Source: Atrichornis clamosus (lineage: Eukaryota; Chordata; Aves; Passeriformes; Menuridae). Taken from it: a stretch of DNA of 64,000 bases. Position numbers and translations under genes: made by a program. The DNA is taken from NCBI GenBank assembly GCA_013400975.1, contig WBMZ01009012.1, positions 1 through 64,000 on the forward strand. Direction: 5' to 3'. The notes under the pieces were generated by a model. That model was not told the origin of the DNA, ran no database searches, and was given only the letters and a program-made list of their open reading frames with translations. Shown here one piece after another: positions 10,684 through 22,814 of this stretch; the first letter of the stretch is position 1, and each line of letters begins with the position of its first letter.

Positions 10684-11834
10684 TTTTTAGGAAACACAAT
10701 GTCCCCCTGAATCTCATTTCTATTTGAGTAAGTTTCCTCTGGGTATGGATGATACTAAAGGAAAATAATTAAGCCAAATCCATTCTTGCCTAGCACAAAT
10801 AGTATTTCTGTGGTACTTCTAGTTCTAGTGTGCAGCAGCAACAAACAAAATAGATCCAAAGATATCTGCATAACTCTGCACTGTGTGTCTATGTCATGAT
10901 TTGTGAGAAGAGAACACAGTTAAAAAACAAATTTGCATTTAAATCAGTCTTGACATAGAAGCTTGGCTGGTATAATACAGACTAGCTTTTAAAAAGATGC
11001 TAATAAAAAAAATGTCAATTTTACAGTTAGTGGCATTTTGCTTGATCAATTTCATTAAAATGTTAAGGGTCTTATATGAAATGATGTATTAGATCCTTGA
11101 AAAAGCTAATTAAAATATATATTAAGATAGATGATCACATAGTTATGTGCTACAGCTTTGGATCATATAGTTTAGGAAAACATAAATAATTTCAATTCTC
11201 TAGCTAAGTAAAAAATGCTACAATAAAACTGTATCAGGAGAATTTTAAAGTAGCTTTTTAGCATGAAAATTTTCTCTGTGGAAGGAAAATAGATATAAGG
11301 AGAACTTTTGTTCAGCTTAATATTGTGAAGTTAACAAAATCAGTAATTAAGTTATGAGATCATGGAAAGTGACTATACCCACACATTTTTCAAGGTGATA
11401 CGGAGTGCAGAGAGTTCATTTTTCAGGGTTTGTAGATTGAAGATTACACATTAACCACTAACCTAACTGATAACTCTCTGGACAGAGTCCGTTCTTCTAT
11501 GAAACATGGCCTCGCTTGTCCCATGTATAATGTTTTATGAGAGCTCTAAAATTTATGCTTGCACTGTTTTCTTGCAAATTATTTTCCATCTAGGTCAATA
11601 GAGCCTTTCCTAAAGGATTCAGCAAACTATCTGAGGATTTTCATGTAGATAAAATGAAACCTTACATGAAAACTGCTACAAGGAGTTTTACTTCAGAATA
11701 CCAAAGGATCAAGTATTTCTATTACTGTTGAACTGAATGTGGAAGAGCACTGCTGTTTGCCTAAGAATTGCACACTACAGCCTTTCACTGCTGCTTAAAG
11801 CTTAAATACTTTGAAATATTGGAGTACCTAACAA
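10684..11834. other. AT-rich non-coding stretch
   Basis: Strongly AT-rich, many stops in all frames, nothing recognised. Confidence 0.4.
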
Positions 11835-11905
11835 GTATCATGATTTCAAAGAGACTGGGTGCCTGAGCATCTTTGAAATCATAGTGCCCTCTATGTAAAA
11901 TCAAG
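11835..11905. repeat. Hairpin-forming old repeat (13-bp perfect arms)
   Basis: ATGATTTCAAAGA (11840-11852) is the exact reverse complement of TCTTTGAAATCAT (11870-11882), with a 17-base loop. The loop and right arm read GGGTGCCTGAGCATCTTTGA, followed by AATCATAGTGCCC. This parallels the repeat phrase 'GGGTGCTCAGCATCTTTGAAAATCAGGCCC' that accompanies the CATTGACTTCAATGG family in reptiles and birds. It is probably another member of that family. Confidence 0.5.
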
Positions 11906-13554
11906 GGCAGTAGCAAGGTCAAGGGATTTTTGTGATGTTTCTGACACTTCTCCTTTTTGTGTGAGATTTTCTCTAAGTAGCAGAGAAAATGTTAATATGC
12001 CTGAAATTGCTAGTTTAATATTCTGTTTTAATAGCAGAGGAAGGTAAGCACATTGCTACAGCAATTAGTAAAATGGCAAGATTTTTTTTTTAAAGAAGGA
12101 AGTTTTCATGCAATATTTTAAAGAGATGTTTCATGGCAGTATCAGGGGTCTTTTCAGATGGAAGTCAGAAGATCCATTTGTTCTGGAAAGCACAGGAAAA
12201 CTATAAGCACACAACGGTGTTATTTTCTTCCTACTTAAAATCTTTAGTGTCCTGTGCTACAAGTGAACTAAAATTGTGTAGCCATTATAGTAAGTTAAGG
12301 CTCAAATACAACAGAGTGGTATCAATATTGAATTCTATTGCCCTGTAGATCCTTCGTGATAGGGTTTTTTGCAACCTTATGTAAATAAAGTGACCACATA
12401 CTATTCATTAACAAGTACATAATTTTCTTTACGCATTTGTGGCATTACATTCATTTTCAACCACATAACTTTTTACGTCTCTTTGTTCACAGACATGCTA
12501 TGAAAGTGTTCCAATCAGCATGATGTTGAGGTTTTCTATTATTGGTAAAAAGAAATTATAGGTCTTTTGTTGAAATCAAAAGGATTCAGAGCATTTCAAT
12601 GACTATATTTGCAAGATAAATGTTGTACTGAATCTTTTGACTCACCCATTTGTTCCCACTTCACAATCCTAATCAATTTTCATTACATGGCATATTTTAT
12701 TAGCCATACATTTCATATGTGCCTACTATTTCAAATCTACTAATACTGTGATATTTCAGCAGGATTTTCAAAACAAATCAGCTCCAATACTTTGATTGCT
12801 TCCCTCCAAATTCTTGCTTTTCCATGAAATTTCAAGTTGACAGCATTTCCACAATAAAAAACAAATGCCAAAATGCAAAAAAAATTTCCCTAAAAAAAGT
12901 GGTGTTTTATAACTAGCAATAGTAATTTTCATTTGGAGGAATTTAAAAAATGCATTTCTTCTCTGTAAAGTACAATAAATAAATTAAATTTTCACTCAGC
13001 TGAGGCAATAGTTTCCTTTTTGAAAGGCTTCAAACCCAAAATTACTTAGAATGTTTTAATTAACTTCAGAGAAATCATATATTTTTTATTTCCTGAAAAC
13101 TCACTTTAAAAGGCGGATAGTACCTTCTTGTTTGATTTTTGCCTCTTTTGAGGAGGCAAATCTTCTTAAAGATCAGAAAGTTTAGAGGTCAATGAGATGA
13201 TCTGACCCTTAGTAAGTGAACCCCTAATTATTCCAAACGACTGAGGCACTGGGTATCTGGGATCTTCATTATTCTCTGAAACATGGTGTTTCCACTGAGC
13301 TCTGTTGAGAGATCCCTTTCCTCAATCAGCTCTTTGCCTGCCCAGCAATTCTATACTTTACATTCTTGTTTTACAGATAATACAAAATCTGTCAAACGAA
13401 ATATATACTTGATCTTTCTTATCATATTGTTTTACCACAAACGATGCAGTGCACAGTATACAATTTTAAAATAGTGCTAGAAACTATTATATTCTGCTTC
13501 CAAAAATGAGGCTGTCTGAAGTCCTCAGACACTGGCAAGGTCTTCTGAAAACCT
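11906..13554. other. AT-rich non-coding stretch
   Basis: A small 8-bp-arm hairpin (TTTGCCTC/GAGGCAAA, 13138-13160) is the only structure noticed. No gene seen. Confidence 0.4.
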
Positions 13555-13620
13555 TCAGGAGCTTGATCCAAAGCCAGCTCAAACTAATGAGACATTTTCC
13601 ACTGACTTAAAAATGTGATT
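13555..13620. repeat. Old palindromic repeat copy (degenerate)
   Basis: GCTTGATCCAAAGCCA followed by AATGAGACATTTTCCACTGACTT follows the family order 'TGATCCAAAGCCCATTGAAGTCAATGGAAAGACTCCCATTGACTT'. Only one arm is well preserved. Confidence 0.4.
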
Positions 13621-15157
13621 CCTCAGAGTGCAATACATGTTGCGTGTTACAAAGAAATAGGTGCATTTTACTTTCAGGCTTTTTAGGGCATTGTGGTGCA
13701 GAGTTTTTTTTAAACAATCCGTTTAAAGGCTAGCTCCAAAGTCCACTGGTCTCAGAAGGATGTACCAAGCTGAAAATTCTGTTCTGTGAGTATTAAATAT
13801 TTCACCAAGTCAAAATTCAGCTCATAAATACAGCCATCACTTAGATCCTTCCTCGTCCTGCTTTGCCTTTCTATTGATTATAAACTGAGTGGCGCCCATG
13901 TTTGCAAAGAAAGACCCTTGTACTGAGACAAGTTGTTTATAGTTAGATTTAAGGACTGTGACCTGTGCTCCTAAGCTGTAATGATTAATGTTATAATAAT
14001 GCAAAGGTTTCAGGCTCTAGACCCCCTTTTCTTTGGGTCTTCTACGAACAAAAGGACAAAGTATTTTCTGACCCATACTCTGAGAGATGCCCTTTTTTAA
14101 AGGTATGTTATGAACACACATGAACCCTGTTAAAAATGAGTAAGAACTGGGGAATTCATTAAGTAAAAATAGTGACTGACCAGAACTGACCTCTGGTTAG
14201 GAGTCCTGCTTGAGTTAAATATGATATTATTTTGCTTCTTCACTGCTATACACCTCAGTGAAACAGGTTAGCTTTATTATAAAGAAACAAATAGATTTTT
14301 GTCTTTCACCCATTTTTTATTGCAGGTTCCTGTCTTTTGACTTTGATTTGTATGGATGCACTGTCTGCTGTGTGCTGGTGTCCCCACAGGACCCTTTGTT
14401 TCCTACCTTTGAAAGCGTTCAAAACAAACAAGACCCTTTCTCTTCCCATAGACAGTACACATAATATTAATGGTTATCTACCTGTGATAAGCAGAGCAGT
14501 ATCATTTTACATGACTTGAAAGGGTCATCCATATCGTCAAGCACAATTAACTTGTCTTACTCTCACAAAATGGGCAGGGGGAAGTAACTAAGAGGCCATA
14601 CTTCTTCACATACCTCAGAAAACTGTTCCAGGACACGGAAACACCCAAAAGGCACAAAAAGCCTCCAAACAGCAAGAACAACAGGCTTTCTATGGAGAAA
14701 AGAAGCTGTACTGCACTTTCTAGATGTGATACCTTCTGTGGTGCCTGTGTATGTATTTGCTGGAGATGATCAGTTGCATACAAGTTTGAGCAAGTCTGGC
14801 TGCAGGATTTAACATCCTGCTTATGCCACTTTTAAAGCAAGCAAACTCTCTAAAACGTTTCTGGAAAAGAGAGTGAAAGTTGTTTTGAGGATAAATCCAG
14901 ACTTCATTAAAAAGTATGCTGAAATCTCCCAGAACTTGCACTTCTTTATTTCGTTTTTGCTTTGCAGCCTACCTAGATCAGAAGTGCAAACTAAGAAGGA
15001 ATGGTAGCTCCGGTTCTCTGAAGGAGGCTTTCACACTCCACCTTTCAGTTCTCAAAACCAGTAAATGTAACAAAGATTCTGCTCTGAGGAGAAAACATCC
15101 AAGTAACCACTGGGTAGAGAACAATGCTTGTAATTTAGCATATTAGCATATTCCCTC
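13621..15157. other. Non-coding stretch, nothing recognised
   Basis: One pyrimidine tract ending TTTGCAG at about 14962-14968 precedes an open frame reading YLDQKCKLRRNG. The frame has no recognisable homologue and no matching donor, so no exon is called. Confidence 0.35.
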
Positions 15158-15530
15158 TGAGTCAGCACTGAATCAGTGTCCCAGCTGATGTTTGGGGTAG
15201 TGCCATACTGTTGAAGATGCCATCATTCAGATGAAATGATGTTGACCACTTGGGCTGTGGAGAAAAACATAGCACTTGTCACAATAACACAGCCATTAAA
15301 TGTGTGACGTGACCAAATGCCATATTAAAGTACTGCTCTAGACACATACATTATTCCTGCAATTAAATGAAATGTATTTCACTTCCTGTCTTAAATAACT
15401 GGGTAGTATTGCTGCCAACAAGGCGCTGACTTTCAACACAAAAATGACTGACTGTCAATAGCACATCCTTTATCCTTTAGAGTTTTTTTTTCTAGAATGC
15501 TTTAGGATCCTTTAAGAGAAAATGTCCTGG
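15158..15530 (+). repeat. Ancient L2-like LINE/SINE 3' relic
   Basis: In order: TTCAGATGAAATGATGTTGACC, ACTTGGGCTGTGG, CATAGCACTTGTCACAAT, CTTAAATAACTGGGTAGTATTGCTGCC, and AATGCTTTAGGATCCTTTAAGAG. The last resembles the L2-type terminus 'AAGCGCTTTGGGATCCTTT'. The earlier phrases match an old amniote repeat with 'CACTTTGGCTGTGG...AAAGATCCCATGGCACTT'. Strand follows from the terminus. Heavily decayed; subfamily uncertain. Confidence 0.45.
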
Positions 15531-16030
15531 TTAATGTAAATTTTTTCTTTGTTAATAAAATGACAAGTTTGAATCTGCCATTTTCTCTTTATTACTAATG
15601 AAAAAATCTTTACAATGCCAATCATGCTGTGTCTTTTTCCAGTTTAATATAAATATATAGGGAGAGATGGTCAGAAGAAAGTTAACCTTTTTTTCTGAGA
15701 TAAAATTCAAAATAGAGAAACAACTGAGCAATGCCTATTTTCTGTATTTTAAAAAAAGAAAAGAAAACAAAAAAAGAGTATAAAATTTGTAGACTTATTT
15801 TCTTCAGTAGATAAAAATGTCTCGAAAAGAAAACGAAAGTATTCCCAAAAAATTTCTGTCCATTAAAAATTATTTACTGATGATGGAATCATTTCTATGT
15901 GTGCTTTCACCTTGATAAGGAAAGGGAAGTTGGAAATGCTTGACATCCATTTTTATTTCTTTGACAATGATTAGAGATAAACTGGTATGTTTTGGTAACA
16001 AAATCAAAACGTCCTTTCCTCCTCTTATGC
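15531..16030. other. AT-rich non-coding stretch
   Basis: A-rich runs near 15750-15775 and no other structure. Leads directly into the CpG island. Confidence 0.4.
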
Positions 16031-16049
16031 TGTGGTGTCAAATTTTTGC

Positions 16050-16290
16050 CAGCTGGACGCTGAGCGAGCGCATGAATAATCCGGAGGTTCACAGGGGTTT
16101 GAAACAGGCTGCAGAGGGTGAGAGTCGCCCTGCAGGGAGAGCGGGGTCCCTGCGAGGCAGCGCGGGGCTGTCTCGGGGAGCAGCGGCTGAGGATGGACCA
16201 GCTCTGTCGGTGCTCGCAGCCCACGGCTGCTGTAACATGAAGCTGGGGGAAGGTCAGCGGTCGCGCTCTGTAGTCTGCTCTCTGCCTATC
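16050..16290. promoter_or_regulatory. CpG island
   Basis: About 17 CpGs in roughly 210 bp (16058-16268), inside long AT-rich flanks. GC-rich phrases such as GGCAGCGCGGGGC occur. An ATG in a fair context (GAGGATGG, 16190-16197) opens only about 15 codons. The island may be a promoter for a non-coding RNA or an alternative first exon; direction is unknown. Confidence 0.5.
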
Positions 16291-19200
16291 TGTGCCATCT
16301 CTTGAAATAACTGCGGCTGCCACGACTCCTTCACCTTCCCTCTCTGGCCCCGGCATCCCTTCCCTCCCCAGTCCTTCTCTGGCACACATCCTTCAGCGCC
16401 ACTCTCTTTTCTTCCTTGAGCTTTTCCTGTTGTCATCACAAAGACCTCTATGTCCTTTATTGTACTGTGTCCTCTTGTTGCCTGGCTCAAAGGCTATCTC
16501 TGGCTCCGGAGATAAAGTCTCCACTAAGAAAAGGATGGAGATTTAATCTGGAAAAAACCCACCATAAAGAGTTAAGAAAAAGAAACATGCTTGTGCCCTA
16601 TTTGGGGGACAAATCCACTGGTTCTATAACTTACTAAGATAGGTAAATTCAAAATTTGCCTTTAATCATCTACTCTCTCATTATCATACCCAAACTTTTT
16701 GAGTTTCCTGAACAATCTATTTATGATCTGTACCCTTGAAACTTGGAAGCAGTTCATTTGAGAGAAGCTTCCATATTACTCTGCCAAGAGAATTACCAAA
16801 ATAGACCTGCATTGTTATTTTTGAGTGTTCGTGACCCTTCATTGGTTTGTTTGTTTTAAAAGGATTTTTTTGATTGAAGCCGCTTTGCTTTGGTGACAAT
16901 GAAAGTTGAAAAGAGTGTTTTAAGCAATAAAAAAGTAATTGTTTAAGTTTGCAGTGCAAATTATTTCAGAGTAACTTGTGTATTTGATAGAATGAGATTG
17001 CTTCTGTAATATGCTGTATTATGTGGTAAATCAGGTACTAAGAAATATATACTGTACTAAGAAACTTCACTAACCTGGAACAGAAACTTTGGGTAGAATA
17101 GTAATTTCTCATGTGCTTTTAGGACATAAAGCCTTGCTTAAATTTACTTCTGAAATAAGGAATGTCCTTGCTGCAAGAGCTCTGCTTGGGGCTGCGGGGC
17201 CACATGCGGCTCCTTTTCCCCTGTGTTTCTCACAGATAAACCAGCAGTGGGTCTTTTGCTGCTGAGAGAGTTTGTCACTAGCAGGGCCTCCTTGACACCT
17301 ACTCAGGTGAGGCACCAGCCTGGGAAGTGGCAGGGCGGGGGGAGAAGGCTTTGCTCTTCACAGACACTAATCCTGCTCATATTAAACAGCTGTTTGCAGA
17401 GAGATACATTGGTGAGTCCCTGAGTTCCTTCTCTCAACAGTACATATAGCTGAGGAAGTGCCCTGTGCACTGTCACACCACCACACCGATGGTATTGAGG
17501 GGTCATAGCAGCCTCTTCTCTTCCTTGTCTTGCTAAATTGTTTTGCTCCAATAGAGCACAAACTCAAGGAAAAACCTGTGGCATCCAAGTCATTTTCCTA
17601 CCTGAAGAATATTTCACATTTGAAAAGCAAAGCAAGCAAGCAAACCAGGTGAAGATTATTAACGTAATAGAAATATGATGAACAGTGCACAGAATTATAC
17701 AGACTTTGTCATTAACTGTTCCCCAGTGCCTGCTGAAATATTTGACCAGGCTCTCAAAGGAAAGTCATGTATGATTAAATAAAGAAGACAGTAAGGCCTA
17801 TTTAAAAGGGAGGTATTTGTAGTAAAATAGCTTGAAAATGTTCCTAGGACTGACAGATCATTTCTAAAAACTTTTGTGTACTTTGCCACAATGCTGTTCC
17901 TGGTTTCAAAAAGACATGTCAGCTTGAATAGACAGAGGAATCAAAATAAATTTTGCTGAAGCTACATTACAATTTAGGAACACCCTTATATTCACTCTAC
18001 TGAAGATAACAAATGTCTTCCTCAACACTGACTACCTGCAGCCTATTTCAGGACCGAGCATTTAAGGAGTGCTCTGAACACATATATAAGCTTATTTGTA
18101 AATAATACTGTACTAATACATGCTGCCTCCTCAAACATCATGGTACCTATTATTCAGTGGTTTGTTTGCATTGCTTGTTCTTTAATTTATTTTTGAAGCT
18201 CCTAACATCCAAGGCAAATCTGAGCTCAAGACTTACAGACATGGTGCATCCCTCCTGACTTGTGAAAAAAAATTTCGCTGGGAGACCTCTGAAATGAAAT
18301 TGTCAGTTTTCACTCTGAGAACAAGTATTCCTTGCCCTTAACAAATACATAGGCATCTGCCTATACCATTGTCAAATGCCATTAGATAAAAGTGCCTCTT
18401 GTAAATCTGGTGGAATTATATGCCATTTACAAGAGTATCTACTGAAAAGTAACATTTTAGATCCAGAAAAAACCTACTTTTTCAAGTGGTAATTTGTTAA
18501 AATTACAGATTATTCTATTAATTTCAGTGAGTAGACGTACTAATAGGAATATGCATGCATTTCTGTCCCAGAAACCCTGTGTTTATCTTTTAAAAATGAT
18601 GACTTAAGATCCTGTTGTCTCCATTAAGATAAGTGGTTGAATTTCAGGTCAATGAATTAAACTGATATCTCACTGGAGGAAGTCCTAATCTTTACATCTC
18701 TTCCACCTTTCTTTTACACTGTTACTACCAGAATAGCCCATTTATTTGACAGGTAAAATTATAGTAAAGAGTGATTTATCTGAAATAAAGTAATGAGAGA
18801 AATGGTGTGAGTGAATGGTAGAAAGTATTTAATGGCTCTGTAGCCATAGTGAATAACTCTCTTGGCTGATGGGTTGATTTGGACTGCAATCTAGAAATAT
18901 TGTTATAAATCCCACTCTTCCTACATGGCATCACAGCTGCCACTTTTCTGTCATCTCTTGCTGGTGGAGAGTTTCCATCTAATCTCAGTTGATGATGACC
19001 TGGCTTTGCTTATTTTATGTCCTTTTGCTGGGGTACAGCAATGTGATGTGTAAAGGCCTTTGAAGCTGAATAAGCTTCGAATGGCACAGGACACTACAGC
19101 ATATAGGTTATCTAAAGCCATTGAAAGGCTTTTCTTTTTCAGCTTCCACAAACCATTACATGTGCAAACCAAGAGATCCCCATGCTCTTGGGGTGAAGAC

Positions 19201-22200
19201 CGTGGTCAGCAAAAGCCTTCCTCTGCTGTAATGAAATGAAGTGTAATAAGGATAATGATCTTTGCAGATGACAAATATCAGGCTCATGAATTAACTCCTG
19301 TCTAAAGAATACCATAAGTTTAATCAACTTCCCTTCCAAGGGCCTGGCATATTTTTCAACCATGGAAACAATGAGTTCTGAAACAGCTAACAGATTTGAG
19401 GGAGAAATAATACAAAATTCCTTCTAAGATAAATTTACAGATGGGTTTAAATAGCAAGATATGATGAACTCAGCACGAGGTTTAACACTGGAGCCATTAG
19501 ACTTTGTTAGTTTCACGTCTGGACCTTCTGACCAGCACTGAAAGTAGAAGTGATCTCAGTTCATGAGTTGTGTCACATTAACAACAGGCTTCACATTTCT
19601 ACTGACCACTTGCAGAGACTCTCTTCTTTGACATTAAACTTGGTTCCAAATTTGGTTTGTGTTTGAAGGTAATTTCTCCTTGCTCCCTTCTGCAGCAATA
19701 AACTGTCTACAGTAAGAACAAGGATATCATGTAGGATGTGCTGGAGCTCCTATATGCTCTCTTGGGTGCATAAAGTAATCACCAGATTTGGGATCAGGAA
19801 CACATTTTCCCTCATGCCCAGTTGGTGAGGCCCATAGGTATCTGGAAGGTAGTGAGGGCTTCTCTACAGAAGTGCAAATAAATCCATTCCTGTGGCCCTG
19901 TAAGCAAGCCAAACAGCAAACAAAACCAGGATATTGCCTGTGATCTGGATTTCTCTTGCTCCCTTCTTGTGGCACTACACAGTCCTGCAAGAATCTTCAC
20001 AAATCTTTTTTCTGTGGTATGCTGGGAATTATATGGCTTGTAGTAGATGAAGACATGTAGAATACATGTGCTCATCATCCTTTCAGGCCTGTTCTCTGGG
20101 CCCCAGTCTGTGTGATAGTCTTAGATTCCACAGTATATTAAAAGGAAAAAAAAAAAGGAAGGTAAAAAAGCACCAGAACTCTTTATCAAACCCAAACAAT
20201 TCACTGCATGCCTCTCCTCTTGGGAAGAGAACAAGAAAATAAACATTTTATGCGTATAATAGACAATAACTGTGCTACTTAATCCTTTAATGGCAATTAC
20301 TCGCAAACTTCTGGTAATTGAACTGTAAGACTAAAGCACAGACTGGTATAAAGTAAGGGAAAGTAATATGGGCAAGCAGATATTTCATGATGTAACACCA
20401 TAAATATTTTTAGCATGCTAAGCATAAATTTCCTTCAATTATATAGATAGGGGAACTCAAAGGTAAATGCAATTGTTAATATTCACAGTGTGTGTATCTA
20501 CAATATGTTATTTATTGAACATTTGTACTATGGATAAGTGTACTTAAAGACACTTTAGTGCAAAGTGTTACAGTCTGCTAAAGATCTCTTCACTTAATGT
20601 TTGTAGAGTCCTGAGTGGTTTGCAAGTCAATTAAATCACTGATGGAACAGAGATAAACACTTCCTATTGAGAAATGTCACATCAGTCTTTCTGCTTCATT
20701 TCATTGTGTCATTTAATGCACTGAAAGGCATTCAAGTGACACAGCACCCACTATGATATCATGGCATGGGCTACGTGACACGCTGAGCCACGTGCAGATG
20801 GGTAAACAGTGTTGTAGTTGTACCAGCTGGCACAGAGAGCAGAGACAAGCTGTCATGTATTTACTTTTAGGGCACACTAACCTGCAACTGGTGTCTTGAT
20901 GAATGGATTTTCTCCCGTACATTACTCTCTAAGGAGCAGCATGCAGGCATAGGCAATTTAACACCCGCTAGCTCTCCCTTCCTTGAAAATTAAGAAGTGT
21001 GCCAACCAGCATTGTCAGGATCTTTTCAGGATTAGGTTTCCTCTTGCTTTCTACAAATGGGAATGTCAGCAAACACTGTCACTCTGCTCTTCTTGATACA
21101 TCACTTGCATTGTTCAGGGTAACAGATAAAGCACTGCAGGTTCAGGGGTGCTAATGAGTTCAGTTAGTGCTTGTGATTTTTCAAGCAGATGAAATATCTA
21201 CCTATTATAAACTGTCTTTATGAAGAGCTAAGGAGGCCTTGATCACTTAAGAGCTATGTAGTTACAATGCAGGTAAAAGCATGTCTGGTGAGCAGAGAAA
21301 CCATATGTCCCTATTTTAATATGAGGCCTCATGAATTAGGTTTTTAAATGCTTGAAAGCTTCCAGATTTTTATTTCATTGTTTAGATGCTTTGCTATTGT
21401 AGCTAGCATGTTGTTTAATAACAGCAAAATATATGTTCAGAGTTGACTTAGAATTCATTGCTATATTGGGCACTACGTTTCATTCAAGTCTAAATTGTGG
21501 AAGAAGTATACAGTAGTACTTAGAAGTATTTTGTGAGATAAGCACAGAAAAAAGAGAAGACAGCTCAATGCACTTAGGAACTATTAAATTTGGTTTTGTA
21601 GTTCAAGTAAATGTTGGTGTCATATGATTCATACTTTATGACAAATTAATGCAGCACTCTGAAATAGAAATAAATAAGGCTCCAGTTCTCAGAAATGTGC
21701 TTGCATTATTGTTGAACCAAAGCTTGGCATCAATACCAATGGACCACATGAAAAAGTGTCCCTTTATCTTCTACAAGAATATTTTTGGAACAGTGTATTG
21801 AAAATAGTGTAGTGCTTGTAACCGCAGCAAACCAAAGTGTGCTAGGTAGCCAATATAGCCATGAATGAAACTTGCTGCATTTCCTAATCAAAGCAGTGAC
21901 ACAATATTCTCTCTGTTCCTCTTTCCAGCTAATGGTGCTAAGCCTCCTTCCCACTGCCCCTGAACCATGCTTCCAGCAGTGGGTGTGTCAGGTGGAAGAG
22001 AGACGTGTCCCTCTTTTCCATCTGTGCTTTTGCTCACAGAGCGCATCTCAATTTGACTTTGATTATTTTAATACATTCATGGCTCTTTCTTTGTGATGCC
22101 TTTTAAAACCAAAATTAGAAATTAAATTGGAATGAGGAAAATGTGGTTAAAAAGAACTGTTCACTTTCTGGTTTTGGGAAAGCAAGAAGACATGAAATGA

Positions 22201-22772
22201 TAAAAAGAGAAATATATATAGAAAACCAAAGTCAGAGGGTTGTGTATATTTCTTGTCACCCTACTGTATACAAAAGGAAAGTCATTAAGGTTACGAGTCA
22301 TGAGAGTTCTTCTTGATGATAAAATTACTTTGTCAACAAAAGGGCTAAGTATATTAATGTATCATATATCAGCTCCTGCTCTTTCTGTCTATATATTATA
22401 TGCTTGCTCGTTTGAGTATAATAAACCCCTAAAATTTACAGCTTCTTCTAGGATTTTTATGTAAAGTTAACTGAAAACAGATTTTACTTGGGAAAAGAAA
22501 ACAAAACCCACTACAGTGTTTGCAACTGAAACGCTTCCGCTTTGGAATCAGTTCTCTGCCTAGAGAAGGTTCTCAGTGAACCACTGCTGCTGCGTCTCTC
22601 TGCTGAGGGACCCTGTACCTAGGGCCCTTTGGCAGGTGGGAACACCCCATCTGCATCCTCAGGACAGAACAGCATCAGGTGTTTGCTTATTTACTCTCCT
22701 TTTGGACCTTTGGGCTAACCTGTCATAGCTCACCCTGACTCATCTCCAGCAGGAAGGGTGGAGGTTTATCTG
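16291..22772. other. Long repeat-poor non-coding stretch
   Basis: About 6.5 kb without any recognisable CR1, LTR or gene. It holds a pyrimidine-rich shoulder after the CpG island (16315-16440), an (AAGC)n-like run (17624-17642), a moderately GC-rich patch (17160-17350), an A-rich run (20144-20168) and a CACGTG E-box (20789-20794). Repeat-poor stretches of this size in birds are often intronic or flank developmental genes, but nothing here proves that. Confidence 0.4.
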
Positions 22773-22814
22773 TCCCAGAAGAACCGATCTGGTGGTTACA
22801 GGGTTCTTCTGGGA
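22773..22814. other. Perfect 13-bp inverted repeat (hairpin)
   Basis: TCCCAGAAGAACC (22773-22785) and GGTTCTTCTGGGA (22802-22814) are exact reverse complements around a 16-base loop; two G-T wobble pairs could extend the stem. Chance occurrence of such a perfect pair at this spacing somewhere in the window is roughly a few percent by simple base-count reasoning. Confidence 0.8.

Noticed and set aside
15907..16389. 160-codon minus-strand frame over the 16-kb CpG island
   Set aside because: Openness is explained by GC-rich island sequence; a plus-strand frame of 121 codons overlaps it.
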